Below the pieces are notes generated by a model. That model saw only the letters and a list, made by a program, of their open reading frames with translations. It searched no databases and was not told the origin of the DNA. DNA of 19,195 bases, from assembly GCA_029263035.1 (NCBI GenBank), contig JAJCYF010000249.1, positions 1 through 19,195 on the forward strand. The letters are read 5' to 3'. A program made the position numbers and the translations under genes. Of the stretch, positions 1-6,972 are shown one piece after another; within the stretch, counting starts at the first letter, position 1; each line of letters starts with the position of its first letter. Source of the DNA: Actinomycetes bacterium (lineage in GTDB: Bacteria; Actinomycetota; CADDZG01; JAHWKV01).

Positions 1-196
1 CGTCGTGGTGGTGGTCGGCGTAGGTGACGAAGGTCTTCTTGCCTCGCACGAACCACGTGGGTTCGCCATGGCTCAACCGTTCGGTTGATTCAGGAAGGGA
101 GAGGCAGATGCGACGCAGGCGCGGTAGGGGGTCGTCGGAGGGTGCGCCGGGCTCAACCATAGATACAGCATCGTCGTAGAGTTGGTCGATGTCCAT
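1..196 (-). CDS. MmcQ/YjbR-family protein, N-terminal part (runs off window)
   Basis: Reading the minus strand from ATG at 196 gives about 65 residues beginning MDIDQLYDDAV, followed by LRRICLSLPEST and HGEPTWFVRGKKTFVTYAD. The LSLPE..E...HG.PTWFVRGK.F pattern is characteristic of the N-terminus of the MmcQ/YjbR (CyaY-like fold) family; the family is often labelled DNA-binding but its biochemical role is not established. The reading frame is open to the window edge, so the C-terminal half is missing. The start is uncertain. ATG 196 overlaps by 8 bp the start of the divergent gene at 189. An in-frame ATG at 160 (MVEPGAPSDD) would avoid the overlap and still keep the whole family motif. No clear Shine-Dalgarno sequence precedes either. 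Confidence 0.75.
   Translation of the reverse strand, partial: MDIDQLYDDAVSMVEPGAPSDDPLPRLRRICLSLPESTERLSHGEPTWFVRGKKTFVTYADHHHD
177..182 (+). promoter_or_regulatory. -10 box TAGAGT of a predicted leaderless promoter
   Basis: TAGAGT fits the actinobacterial TANNNT -10 consensus and lies exactly 6 nt upstream of ATG 189, with no ribosome binding site in between. Initiation at the normal distance would put the first transcribed base at or next to the A of the start codon. The box lies inside the 5' end of the divergent MmcQ/YjbR-type reading frame if that gene starts at 196. Confidence 0.5.
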
Positions 197-524
197 CCCG
201 GTGTCCATTGGAGAGCTTCCCGAACAGGTTGCCCGCTTCGGTTCAACACCGTATCTGGTGACCGTGTCTGCGGACTCAACCCCTCACGCCACCTCGGTTT
301 CGGTGACCTGGAACGACGGGGTTCTACACGCCGGCTGCGGAAGGCAGACCGCAGCCAACATCCGGCAAAACGACACGGTGGCCCTGCTGTGGCCGGCACC
401 GGCGCCGGGCCGGCACGCTCTCATTGTCGACGGGTGGGCCGACGTGAAGGGCCGCCCGGAGGTTGGACTCGTGGTGGCAATCCAACCGTCCAGGGCGATC
501 CTGCACGTCACCGCCGGCTCCTAA
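189..524 (+). CDS. Pyridoxamine 5'-phosphate oxidase-like (FMN-binding split-barrel) protein
   Basis: A 111-residue protein. Residues 14-50 (VARFGSTPYLVTVSADSTPH followed by TSVSVTWNDGVLHAGC) and 52-80 (RQTAANIRQNDTVALLW) have the strand-turn-strand pattern of small PNPOx-like split-barrel proteins, which bind flavin (FMN or F420) or haem cofactors. The substrate cannot be told from sequence. At 111 residues it is shorter than typical PNPOx domains (about 130-150), so it may be a minimal, dimer-dependent version. ATG 189 is the first possible start after a stop at 177-179. An in-frame GTG at 201 is an alternative. No Shine-Dalgarno sequence is seen, but a TANNNT box sits 6 nt upstream, favouring a leaderless start at 189. 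It is convergent with the hydrolase gene at 556-1353. Confidence 0.65.
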   Translation: MSIPVSIGELPEQVARFGSTPYLVTVSADSTPHATSVSVTWNDGVLHAGCGRQTAANIRQNDTVALLWPAPAPGRHALIVDGWADVKGRPEVGLVVAIQPSRAILHVTAGS

Positions 525-539
525 CGAGCCGAGGGTTTT
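515..539 (+). terminator. Short hairpin plus TTTT after the PNPOx-like gene
   Basis: CGGCTC (515-520) pairs with GAGCCG (526-531) around a 5-nt loop that contains the TAA stop. TTTT follows at 536-539. The stem is only 6 bp and the T-run is separated from it by AGGG, so this is a weak candidate for an intrinsic terminator between the convergent genes. Confidence 0.35.
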
Positions 540-555
540 AGAGCCGAAGCTGCAC

Positions 556-1353
556 TCAGCCGCAGGTCCAAGGCTGCCAGCCCCTGTCCAGGAACAGCGC
601 ATGGGCGGCCATGACCTGAGCCAGAGCATCCGGACCGTGGCCGTAGTCGGCCCTTTCGTTGGCCCCAAGTTGAAACAGCCCCTGGAACTGACCCTTTTGG
701 GCGTGGGTGCGAAGCGTCGACTCGCATCGCGCCACCTCGACCGCCTTGTCCCCCTCGGGGCCGAAGACGTGACGAATCATGTCCTCGATCGGCAGGCTGC
801 CGATGTCGCTGGGAGGGGGAGCCGCCGCCGGCGCGGGCGGGGGAGCGACCTTCGCCAGCTCCTCGGCTTCGGCGCGTGCGGCCTCCAGCAGGTCGGGTAT
901 GGTCACGGGAGGGGCGGGAACGGCAGTGTCGGTCAGTCCCAGGGTCAGGGGCAGCGCGACGACGGCCGCTACGGCGGTTTTCAGGGTCTCCTCCAAAGGT
1001 TCTGCGGCCTTGGGTGACGGCGGTGCCTCCGATGCGGGGGTGCCTCCGGTAGAAGCGTCCGAGCCCGGGGCAGTGGAAACCTTTTTGGCAGCAACGGTCT
1101 CGGCTGCCTGAGCGTTGGCTGAAGCAGCCGTGCCGGCGACTCCTGCCGCCGCGGCGATGTGACGCGCGGTACGCCGGTTGCGGCCGGCCTTGTCGGCCCG
1201 GGGGTAACTCTTCTTAGCACCGTCGGTTTCAGAAACGGCTTCCGGCGCGGGGGAATCGGTCCCGGAGAATGCAACCTGGTACACGATTCCGAATTCGAGG
1301 AGTCCACCGAGGACTCCTACACAAATCCACTTACGCATGGCTATTCTCGCCAA
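556..1353 (-). CDS. Membrane-anchored or secreted transglycosylase-like wall hydrolase
   Basis: A 265-residue protein from TTG 1353. Residues 8-29 form a hydrophobic export signal or anchor. Residues 30-190 are Ala/Pro/Glu-rich linker with a second hydrophobic patch at about 125-147. Residues 190-265 form a compact lysozyme-fold domain: IRHVFGPEGDKAVEVARCES, then FQGLFQLGANERADYGHG, ending RGWQPWTCG. This resembles actinobacterial resuscitation-promoting-factor and SLT-type transglycosylase domains. E211 after C210 is in the position of the catalytic glutamate, and C210 and C264 could form a disulfide. The likely role is cleavage of peptidoglycan glycan strands outside the membrane. TTG 1353 is chosen because AGGAGG (1362-1367) lies 8 nt upstream; ATG 1338 (MRKWICV) is in frame and also possible. 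The gene has its own promoter region and a ~100-nt leader. Confidence 0.75.
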   Translation of the reverse strand: MARIAMRKWICVGVLGGLLEFGIVYQVAFSGTDSPAPEAVSETDGAKKSYPRADKAGRNRRTARHIAAAAGVAGTAASANAQAAETVAAKKVSTAPGSDASTGGTPASEAPPSPKAAEPLEETLKTAVAAVVALPLTLGLTDTAVPAPPVTIPDLLEAARAEAEELAKVAPPPAPAAAPPPSDIGSLPIEDMIRHVFGPEGDKAVEVARCESTLRTHAQKGQFQGLFQLGANERADYGHGPDALAQVMAAHALFLDRGWQPWTCG

Positions 1354-1357
1354 ACAT
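1331..1357 (-). other. Possible 8-codon leader peptide overlapping the hydrolase start
   Basis: ATG 1357 lies 4 nt downstream of AGGAGG and opens a short frame reading MFGENSHA followed by TAA at 1333-1331. This frame overlaps, in a different phase, both possible starts of the hydrolase (TTG 1353 and ATG 1338). The AGGAGG-to-TTG distance (8 nt) is better for the hydrolase itself, so translation of the mini-frame is speculative. Confidence 0.2.
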
Positions 1358-1460
1358 GCGACCTCCTAGCTGTAGGGGCAACTCCCAAGGCAGGCGAAAC
1401 CAAGCTTTCGTCTTAAGTGTTGCGCGCTGAATCGCGACTGCGTTCTGGGATTAGCGGGGG

Positions 1461-1489
1461 ACTCTAACTACAGTCCTGGCATTATGCAA
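1461..1489 (-). promoter_or_regulatory. Candidate promoter of the transglycosylase-like gene
   Basis: On the minus strand TTGCAT (1489-1484) is followed after 17 nt by TAGAGT (1466-1461), the same -10 hexamer as at 177-182. Initiation would be near 1454, giving a leader of roughly 100 nt before TTG 1353. That leader contains a small hairpin, GACGAAA...TTTCGCC with one mismatch (about 1394-1413), and ends in the strong AGGAGG. I could not match it to a riboswitch class I know. Confidence 0.4.
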
Positions 1490-1497
1490 ATCGGCAG

Positions 1498-1515
1498 GAG
1501 ACGCCCAAGAGACGC
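1498..1515 (-). repeat. 7-4-7 direct repeat upstream of the hydrolase promoter
   Basis: GAGACGC occurs at 1498-1504 and 1509-1515 (GCGTCTC on the gene strand), separated by 4 bp, so the units are one helical turn (11 bp) apart. It lies about 8 bp upstream of the predicted -35 of the hydrolase gene. This spacing is typical of OmpR/PhoB-family response-regulator sites, though the sequence differs from the PHO-box candidate at 6973-6990. Confidence 0.35.
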
Positions 1516-1557
1516 TGCGGGGGACGAAGCGCCGCTCTCAACCGGAAAAGATGCGGT

Positions 1558-2349
1558 CTACAGGTCCACGCCGTCCGGGTGGGAGGCGTCGGTGAATTCC
1601 CGAAACTCACCGGTTATCAGGAAGGCAGTTTGTTCTGCGATGTCCACCGCATGGTCGGCCACACGCTCGACCTGGCGGGCCACCACGTGGATTTGCATCC
1701 CCCACTCGAGCAGCCGCATGTCGTTGCACATCGGCAGAATCTCCTGGATGATCCCCCGGTTGAGCCGGTCGACCGGGTCGTCCATGGTGGGCAGCGTCAG
1801 GCACAACTCCAGATCCCGGTTGGCGAACGCCTCCATTGACGCCTCGATCATCCTCAGCGCAATCCCGCCCATCTCCTTGATGGTGGTGACCACGGACTCG
1901 TTGCGGGGAAGGTGAGCAATGATGCTGCCGATCTTTGCGATGTTGACCGACATGTCGGCCACCCGCTCCAGGTGAAGGCTTACGTGCAGAAGAGCCGTGA
2001 TGAAGCGCAGGTCGGATGCAACCGGTGCCTGGAGCGAAAGGACATCCAGAATTCGGCGCTCGATCTCCATGTAGTGGTCGTCAACCTCATCGTCGCTTGC
2101 GATGACGTGGTCGAAGACTTCCGGGTGGTTGCCCGTTATGCCGTCCAGGGAGCGTTCGAACATGGTCTGGGCGGCGACGCCCATGGTGCGGATCATGACC
2201 TTGAGATCCCGCAGGTCGGTGTCCAGGCGCCTTCGGATGTGGGGGGTTGAGTCGGGTATGGAGCTGATTTGCAACCTCCCTGCAACGCTGCCGGCGGCTC
2301 TGGCTGAACCGTCCTTAATCAATAATGGCACTGTTGTGCAAATGGGCAA
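1558..2349 (-). CDS. phoU: PhoU-type phosphate regulator, second copy
   Basis: PhoU proteins damp phosphate signalling by linking the Pst transporter to the PhoR kinase in the cytoplasm. This one shows the family's two three-helix repeats. The motif LERVADMSVNIAK in the first and VERVADHAVDIAE in the second both carry the ExxxD metal-binding pattern, and PVASDLRFI, strictly typical of PhoU, is present. It is the last gene of the pst operon, 6 bp after the first phoU. The start is unclear. The frame opens with TTG 2349; GTG 2331 and TTG 2274 are in frame, and family similarity begins only near residue 33 (STPHIRRRLDTDLRDLK). GGGAGG is present but directly abuts TTG 2274, so none of the starts has a convincing ribosome site. 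The mature protein is probably about 230-263 residues. Confidence 0.88.
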   Translation of the reverse strand: MPICTTVPLLIKDGSARAAGSVAGRLQISSIPDSTPHIRRRLDTDLRDLKVMIRTMGVAAQTMFERSLDGITGNHPEVFDHVIASDDEVDDHYMEIERRILDVLSLQAPVASDLRFITALLHVSLHLERVADMSVNIAKIGSIIAHLPRNESVVTTIKEMGGIALRMIEASMEAFANRDLELCLTLPTMDDPVDRLNRGIIQEILPMCNDMRLLEWGMQIHVVARQVERVADHAVDIAEQTAFLITGEFREFTDASHPDGVDL

Positions 2350-2355
2350 GCGTTT

Positions 2356-3039
2356 CTAGCGAACCTCGGATGCAAGATAGGCCGGGTCGGCGGTCAATAG
2401 GTATTGCAGCCTCTCACCGACTATCACGCTGTGGTCGGCAATCCGGTCGAGAGCTTTGCCCATCAGCACGGCGCTCACCGCAATCTGGGTTGCCCCCGGC
2501 CCTTCGAGCCGGAGGATCTGCTCCAGAAGACGGGTGTAGTGACCCTCCATGTCCTGGTTGCGGGCCACCAGCGTGCTGGCGAGTTGAAAGTTCTGACTGG
2601 ACCAAGCGCCCACCGCGGTGCGGAACAGCTCCTGGGCAATGTCGGCCATTGAGTCCAGGGTCTCGAACAGCTCGGAGCCTGAGGGAAGCTCCGGGGCGTG
2701 TTTGACCACCCTGAGAGCAAGGTCCCCCATCCGCTCCAGCGCCTCGAGCAAACGCAGGACCGAGACTATGAAGCGCAGATCGGACGCCACAGGGGACTGC
2801 CGGCGCAGCATGTCGTAGCACCGCTCGGTCAATGAGACCAGCATGGCATCGATCTCGTCGTCGGCGGCCAGGGCGAGAGCAGCCACCTCCTGGTCTCCGG
2901 TGGCCAGAACGGTGCGCATCCGGCTCAATGCCTCTCCCACCCGTATCGACATGACATCGACCTGCAGTCTCAGCTGGTCGAGCTCGGCGTCGAATTGGGT
3001 GCGAAAACCGGGCGCCGGTACACCAGAGTCGTTTCCCAT
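2356..3039 (-). CDS. phoU: PhoU-type phosphate regulator, first copy
   Basis: A 227-residue PhoU homologue starting at ATG 3039 (MGNDSGVPAPG), with GGAGG 6 nt upstream. The frame is open further upstream, into pstB, but the Shine-Dalgarno sequence and the family N-terminus support 3039. It contains PVASDLRFIVSVLRLLEALERMGD in the first repeat and GKALDRIADHSVIVGE in the second. Compared with the neighbouring copy, the second metal motif begins with Asp (DRIAD) instead of Glu, and overall the two proteins are clearly diverged, so they are old paralogues, not a recent duplication. It follows pstB by 9 bp and should be co-transcribed with it. Expected role: negative regulation of PhoR signalling and of Pst transport when phosphate is plentiful. 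Confidence 0.92.
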   Translation of the reverse strand: MGNDSGVPAPGFRTQFDAELDQLRLQVDVMSIRVGEALSRMRTVLATGDQEVAALALAADDEIDAMLVSLTERCYDMLRRQSPVASDLRFIVSVLRLLEALERMGDLALRVVKHAPELPSGSELFETLDSMADIAQELFRTAVGAWSSQNFQLASTLVARNQDMEGHYTRLLEQILRLEGPGATQIAVSAVLMGKALDRIADHSVIVGERLQYLLTADPAYLASEVR

Positions 3040-3049
3040 TGTGAACCTC

Positions 3050-3940
3050 CTAACCGAACCGGCCGGTGACGTAGTTCTCCGTACGCTCGTCGGCGGGGTT
3101 GGAGAACATCTTCTCCGTCTTGTCGAACTCGACCAGGATGCCCGTACGGGTATCGGAGGTTTCATTCACCTCGGCGGTGAAGAAGGCGCACATATCGCTG
3201 ACCCGGGCCGCCTGCTGCATGTTGTGGGTGACGATGATGATGGTGTATTCGCTCTTGATCTCCTCCATGAGGTCCTCGATGCGCCCGGTGGCGATCGGGT
3301 CGAGGGCCGAGCAGGGCTCGTCCATCAGGATGACCTCGGGGTTGACCGCCAGTGCCCGGGCGATGCAGAGCCGCTGCTGCTGGCCGCCGGACAGGCCCAT
3401 GGCGGAGTCTTTGAGCCGGTCCTTGACCTCGTCCCACAGGGCGGCCCGCCGCAGCGAACGCTCCACGATTTCGTCCATATCGCCCTTCAGGCCGGCAATC
3501 TTGGGTCCAAACGTGATGTTGTCGTAGATGGACTTGGGGAATGGGTTGGGCTTTTGAAAGACCATGCCCACCCGCCGCCGGACCTCCACGGCGTTGACCT
3601 CCGGGTGGTAGAGATTGATCCCGTGGTAGAGGATGCTGCCCTCAACCCGGGCGATATCCACCAGGTCGTTCATCCGGTTGAAGCACCGAAGCAGCGTGGT
3701 CTTGCCGCAGCCCGAGGGCCCGATGAAGGAGGTGATCTGCCGCTCGCAAACGGTCATGCCGACGTTGCGGATCGCCCGGAAGGCACCGTAGTACACCGAA
3801 AGATCGTCCACCTCGAACACCGGAACCGGCTCCTGCTCGGTCAGCGAGACGTCTGAGGGGCTGCGGGAGATGTCCAGCCTCTGCGCCGTGGGTATTCCTT
3901 TTTTGGCCTTCAATTTGGAGTCGGGGGGCAAGTCGCTCAT
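3050..3940 (-). CDS. pstB: Phosphate ABC transporter ATP-binding protein PstB
   Basis: A 296-residue ATPase that powers phosphate import with PstC/PstA at the inner face of the membrane. Visible motifs are Walker A GPSGCGKT (74-81), Q-loop Q129 in MVFQKPNPFP, signature LSGGQQQR (183-190), Walker B VILMDEP (203-209) and the H-loop THN (H239). The MVFQKPNPFPKSIYDN stretch and the ending ENYVTGRFG are PstB-specific. The ATG at 3940 overlaps the pstA stop in an ATGA, with a GA-rich Shine-Dalgarno stretch just upstream; the frame is open upstream, but that part lies inside pstA. Relative to the usual ~255-residue PstB there is an extra hydrophilic N-terminus of about 40 residues (MSDLPPDSKLKAKKG...), of unknown role. 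Confidence 0.97.
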   Translation of the reverse strand: MSDLPPDSKLKAKKGIPTAQRLDISRSPSDVSLTEQEPVPVFEVDDLSVYYGAFRAIRNVGMTVCERQITSFIGPSGCGKTTLLRCFNRMNDLVDIARVEGSILYHGINLYHPEVNAVEVRRRVGMVFQKPNPFPKSIYDNITFGPKIAGLKGDMDEIVERSLRRAALWDEVKDRLKDSAMGLSGGQQQRLCIARALAVNPEVILMDEPCSALDPIATGRIEDLMEEIKSEYTIIIVTHNMQQAARVSDMCAFFTAEVNETSDTRTGILVEFDKTEKMFSNPADERTENYVTGRFG

Positions 3941-4884
3941 CTCCTCTTCTCGTACCTGTTGCGCAGCAGGATGGCGACGGTGTTCGCCAGCAGCACTACC
4001 ACCAGAAGGACCACAATCGCTGCCGCGGTGGCCTCCTGGAATCCGGGCTGGGGCCTTCCGGCCCACGTGTAGATGATGATCGGCATCGCGGTGAATCGCT
4101 CCTGGAGGGAGGCGAGGCTGTATCCGGCGCCCTCGGACAGGTACCCGGTGGTCGCTCCCACCAGGATAAGCGGAGCCGCCTCCCCCAGGGCTCGGGCCAG
4201 TGACAGGACCGTCCCGGTCAGGATGCCCGGACCGGCATAGGGCAGGACATGGCTTCTAACCACCTCCCAGCGGGTAGCCCCCACGCCGAAGCCGGCCTCC
4301 CTGAGGCTGTCGGGGACCGCCCGCAGCGCCTCCGCCGAGGTGATGATCACTATCGGGAGCACCAGGACCGCAAGAGTAAGCCCGGCCGAGATCACCGTTG
4401 CCCCGTTGGACTCGGGCCCGGTGACAAACCGCAGCGCCTTCACGAAGATCGCAAATCCCAGCAGTCCATAGACCACCGAGGGGACCCCCGCCAGGTTGCG
4501 GATGTTGACGTCGATGAACCGGGTGAGCCTGGAGTGGGGAGCGTACTCTTCCAGGTAGATGGCGGCTCCGACCCCCAGCGGGAAGGCGATCGCCACCACA
4601 AAAACCCCGATGAAGAACGTTCCCCGCAGGCCCTGGCTGATCCCGGCCCGGGCGGCCGTAATCCCGAGCTTGCCGGTCAAAAAGTCGCCCAGCCGGGTGG
4701 AGATGACGCCCCATCCGCCCGAGACGACGTCGAACAGAAGGAGGGCCAAAAGCCCGAGCGTGACAAACATCGCAGCCAGCAGCAGGAGCCGGAAGAAAAA
4801 TCCGGCGGCGTCAAAGCGCCGGCCCTGCAGGCGGGCGCGGACGATCTCCGGCGAGCTGGTTAGTGTCCTCGATGCCGCATTCAC
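3937..4884 (-). CDS. pstA: Phosphate ABC transporter permease PstA
   Basis: A 315-residue inner-membrane permease subunit. After a ~27-residue cytoplasmic N-terminus there is a first membrane helix (about 28-52), a periplasm-side segment, then five further hydrophobic helices. The GTFFIGVFVVAIAFPLGVGAAIYLEEYAP segment and the NLAGVPSVVYGLLG segment are typical of PstA. The EAA loop that contacts PstB is at about 184-206 (EALRAVPDSLREAGFGVGAT). It starts with GTG at 4884, whose first base is the last base of the pstC stop (TAGTG), so translation is probably coupled to pstC. It ends in the ATGA overlap with pstB. Confidence 0.96.
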   Translation of the reverse strand: MNAASRTLTSSPEIVRARLQGRRFDAAGFFFRLLLLAAMFVTLGLLALLLFDVVSGGWGVISTRLGDFLTGKLGITAARAGISQGLRGTFFIGVFVVAIAFPLGVGAAIYLEEYAPHSRLTRFIDVNIRNLAGVPSVVYGLLGFAIFVKALRFVTGPESNGATVISAGLTLAVLVLPIVIITSAEALRAVPDSLREAGFGVGATRWEVVRSHVLPYAGPGILTGTVLSLARALGEAAPLILVGATTGYLSEGAGYSLASLQERFTAMPIIIYTWAGRPQPGFQEATAAAIVVLLVVVLLANTVAILLRNRYEKRR

Positions 4885-5825
4885 TAGTACTTCTGCCTTA
4901 CCCGGCGCACGAAACGGCCGGCGACCATGTTGAGGAGCAGGGTCAGCAGGAACAGCATCATCCCGACGAAGAACAGGCTCTGGAACGTGAGCCCCGCTCC
5001 TTTGACCGCATCGGTCCCCCCGGCCATGGAGGCCATGGCGGCGGTCATGGTCTGCCCCCGTTCGAACACGTTCATGCTGAATAGCGAACCGCCGCTGGCG
5101 CCGGCGGCTATTGCGACGACCATCGTTTCGCCGATTGCCCGGGAGATTCCCAGGATGAAGGCCGCCACCAGGCCCGATATCGATGCCGGAATGACCACGC
5201 GGACCGCCGTTGTTACCTTACGGGCGCCCATTCCGTAGGAGGCCTCCCGCAGGGCGGTGGGGACGGACTTCATGGCGTCCTCGGCTATCGAGGCAACCAG
5301 CGGCGTCACCAGCAGGCCGACCCCTATGCCGGCTGCCATCAGGTTGAACAATGCAGCCTCGTCGTTCATGCGCTGAACGATCTCCGGCGAGATCCAGGTG
5401 AGGGCGAAGAATCCCAGGACGACGCTGGGGATGCCGGCGAGGATCTCGAGAATCGGCTTCAATGCCCGCCGCACCCTGGGCCGGGCGTACTCGGCCAGGT
5501 AAACAGCAGCCCCCATGCCCAGGGGTGCTGCTACCACCATGGCGACCAGCGTGACCAGCACACTTCCGGCGAAGAGCGTCCTGATGTCGTAGAGATCCCG
5601 GCGGGGGAACCAGCCCTCGCTCCAGAGCGACGAGAGGTCAACCTGGGTGACGAAGGTGAAGGTCTCCCGGGCGAGAGTCAGCACTATCAACGCGCTGATG
5701 ACAATCGACAAAGCTGCAGTTCCCAGGAAAAGCCACCGGATGAGTGCCTCCTTGCGCATACGGCGCGGCTCTCCGCCGAGAGCTTTGAGGCTGAAGCCCT
5801 GCTCCTGGACCGCCCGGTGACCCAA
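4884..5825 (-). CDS. pstC: Phosphate ABC transporter permease PstC
   Basis: A permease subunit of up to 313 residues, partner of PstA. The first membrane helix is at about 30-52. The LGMGAAVYLAEYA motif (102-114), EILAGIPSVVLGFFAL (127-142) and the EAA loop SVPTALREASYGMGARK (187-203) are family hallmarks, followed by GISRAIGETMVVAIAAG. Start choice: TTG 5825 directly follows the pstS stop and has a G-run (GGGGGG) 5 nt upstream inside the pstS end. In-frame ATG 5759 (MRKEALIRW) has GGAGAG 9 nt upstream and would give 291 residues. Both keep all membrane segments. It is co-transcribed with pstS and pstA. Confidence 0.95.
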   Translation of the reverse strand: MGHRAVQEQGFSLKALGGEPRRMRKEALIRWLFLGTAALSIVISALIVLTLARETFTFVTQVDLSSLWSEGWFPRRDLYDIRTLFAGSVLVTLVAMVVAAPLGMGAAVYLAEYARPRVRRALKPILEILAGIPSVVLGFFALTWISPEIVQRMNDEAALFNLMAAGIGVGLLVTPLVASIAEDAMKSVPTALREASYGMGARKVTTAVRVVIPASISGLVAAFILGISRAIGETMVVAIAAGASGGSLFSMNVFERGQTMTAAMASMAGGTDAVKGAGLTFQSLFFVGMMLFLLTLLLNMVAGRFVRRVRQKY

Positions 5826-6926
5826 CTATGCCCCCCCGACCGGTTGCGGTGCAGGGCTGCCGGCGGCGGTGGGGGAGCCGGAGAGGCTCGGAGACGGGGA
5901 ACCGTCCGGGCGGCTCTGTTGAAAAGCCTCGGCGGTCGCAGCGGCCTCCTCTTCGTTCAATGCCACGTACCCGACCTCGGCTGCGGTCGCGAGTCCCGGA
6001 TCGCTCACGTAGAACTCAACGTAGGCCTCCAGCGCCGGGTTGGCTGCCATCTTCGCCTTGTTTACGTAGATGTACAGAGGCCGCGATATCGGATACGAGC
6101 CTTCAGCGATCGCCTCCGCACTCGGCTCGACGCACCGGCCGTCCTCACCTGCAATCTCAAACCCCTTCAGCCGGCCGCGGTTGGAGTCGTAGAAGGCGTA
6201 GCCGACCCAGCCGAACGAGGTGTCCGACCCCTCGACCCCCTGGATGATCACGTTGTCGTCGGCGGAGGCCTGGTAGTCCGGGCGGGTCTGGGCCGGTTCC
6301 CCCCGGCTTTCGGCCAGATCCTCCAGTACCAGCTCGACGAAGCTGTCGTAAGTGCCGGACTCCTCTCCCGGCCCGATGATCGTCAGGGGGGCGCGAGCGA
6401 AAGGGGCTCCCCGGGTGCCGCCGAGCTCCGCCGCAAGGTCGTTGGCTTCGGCCCAGTTGTCGAAGTCCTGTGACTCCGGCCCGGCCAGAGCGTAGATGTC
6501 GGTGAAGGTCAGGCAATCGCCGATCTGGTCGTTGTCGGGTGAGGTCAGCACGGCTATTCCGTCGTTGGCTACCTTGAGCTCCAGATATTCGACCCCCGAC
6601 TCCCGGCAATCGCCGATCTCCTGGCCGGTAATGGCCCGGGATGCCCCGGAGATGTCCGTTTCGCCGTTACAGAAGAGCTCGAACCCATCACCTGTGCCCG
6701 GGCCGTCAACCGAGATCCGGGTGTCGGGATGGAGGTCGTCGAACTGCTCCGCCACCCCGATGGAGATCGGCTCGACGGTGGACGAACCGGAGATGACGAT
6801 CCTGCCTCCCAGTCCGCGGCCGCCGTCTCCGTTGCCGCAGGCGGCCGCCAGCGCCGCGGCGAACAGCGCCGTTACAAGCCGGCCGGCTGTGGTCCGGCGG
6901 CGGGATCCGCTGTTTGCAATTCGCAT
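5826..6926 (-). CDS. pstS: Phosphate-binding lipoprotein PstS
   Basis: A 366-residue extracytoplasmic phosphate receptor that feeds PstC/PstA. Its N-terminus is a lipoprotein signal peptide: Arg-rich start, hydrophobic core, then LAAAC with C30 as the lipidated residue. The mature part has VISGSSTVEPIS (44-55), GPGTGDGFELFCNGETDISGASR, and GPGEESGTYDSFVELV, which build the phosphate site in PstS proteins. The usual GTGGGF is here GTGDGF. The C-terminal ~35 residues are a Ser/Pro/Gly-rich tail that looks unstructured and is not part of the family fold. ATG 6926 has only a weak GTAGGC Shine-Dalgarno sequence. It is the first gene of the operon and lies 77 bp from divergent phoP, with a PHO-box candidate between. 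Confidence 0.96.
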   Translation of the reverse strand: MRIANSGSRRRTTAGRLVTALFAAALAAACGNGDGGRGLGGRIVISGSSTVEPISIGVAEQFDDLHPDTRISVDGPGTGDGFELFCNGETDISGASRAITGQEIGDCRESGVEYLELKVANDGIAVLTSPDNDQIGDCLTFTDIYALAGPESQDFDNWAEANDLAAELGGTRGAPFARAPLTIIGPGEESGTYDSFVELVLEDLAESRGEPAQTRPDYQASADDNVIIQGVEGSDTSFGWVGYAFYDSNRGRLKGFEIAGEDGRCVEPSAEAIAEGSYPISRPLYIYVNKAKMAANPALEAYVEFYVSDPGLATAAEVGYVALNEEEAAATAEAFQQSRPDGSPSPSLSGSPTAAGSPAPQPVGGA

Positions 6927-6955
6927 GCTGCCTACAGACTAGGAAGCCGGCCCGC

Positions 6956-6961
6956 TACTAT
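6956..6961 (+). promoter_or_regulatory. Candidate -10 box TACTAT for phoP-phoR
   Basis: TACTAT matches TANNNT. Initiation near 6968 would give a leader of about 35 nt containing the direct repeat at 6973-6990 and the GGAGG ribosome site at 6994-6998. It overlaps almost completely the opposite-strand -10 candidate for pstS. No good -35 is seen, as is common for actinobacterial promoters. Confidence 0.35.
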
Positions 6962-6962
6962 G
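6957..6962 (-). promoter_or_regulatory. Candidate -10 box CATAGT for pstS
   Basis: On the minus strand CATAGT lies 10 nt downstream of the 7-4-7 repeat, the spacing known for PhoB-activated promoters, where the PHO box replaces the -35. A second possible -10, TAGTCT (6941-6936), lies closer to the pstS start. Confidence 0.4.
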
Positions 6963-6972
6963 GTGGTCTGAA

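Noticed and set aside
1354..1454. Possible c-di-AMP (ydaO) riboswitch in the hydrolase leader
   Set aside because: There are vague similarities (CGCTAATCC near the start, ACAGCTA near the end), but the leader is too short and the central conserved blocks are missing, so I do not annotate it as one.
2843..3856. 337-codon plus-strand frame over phoU1/pstB
   Set aside because: It covers the complete PstB Walker, signature and H-loop motifs read on the other strand; no independent evidence supports it.
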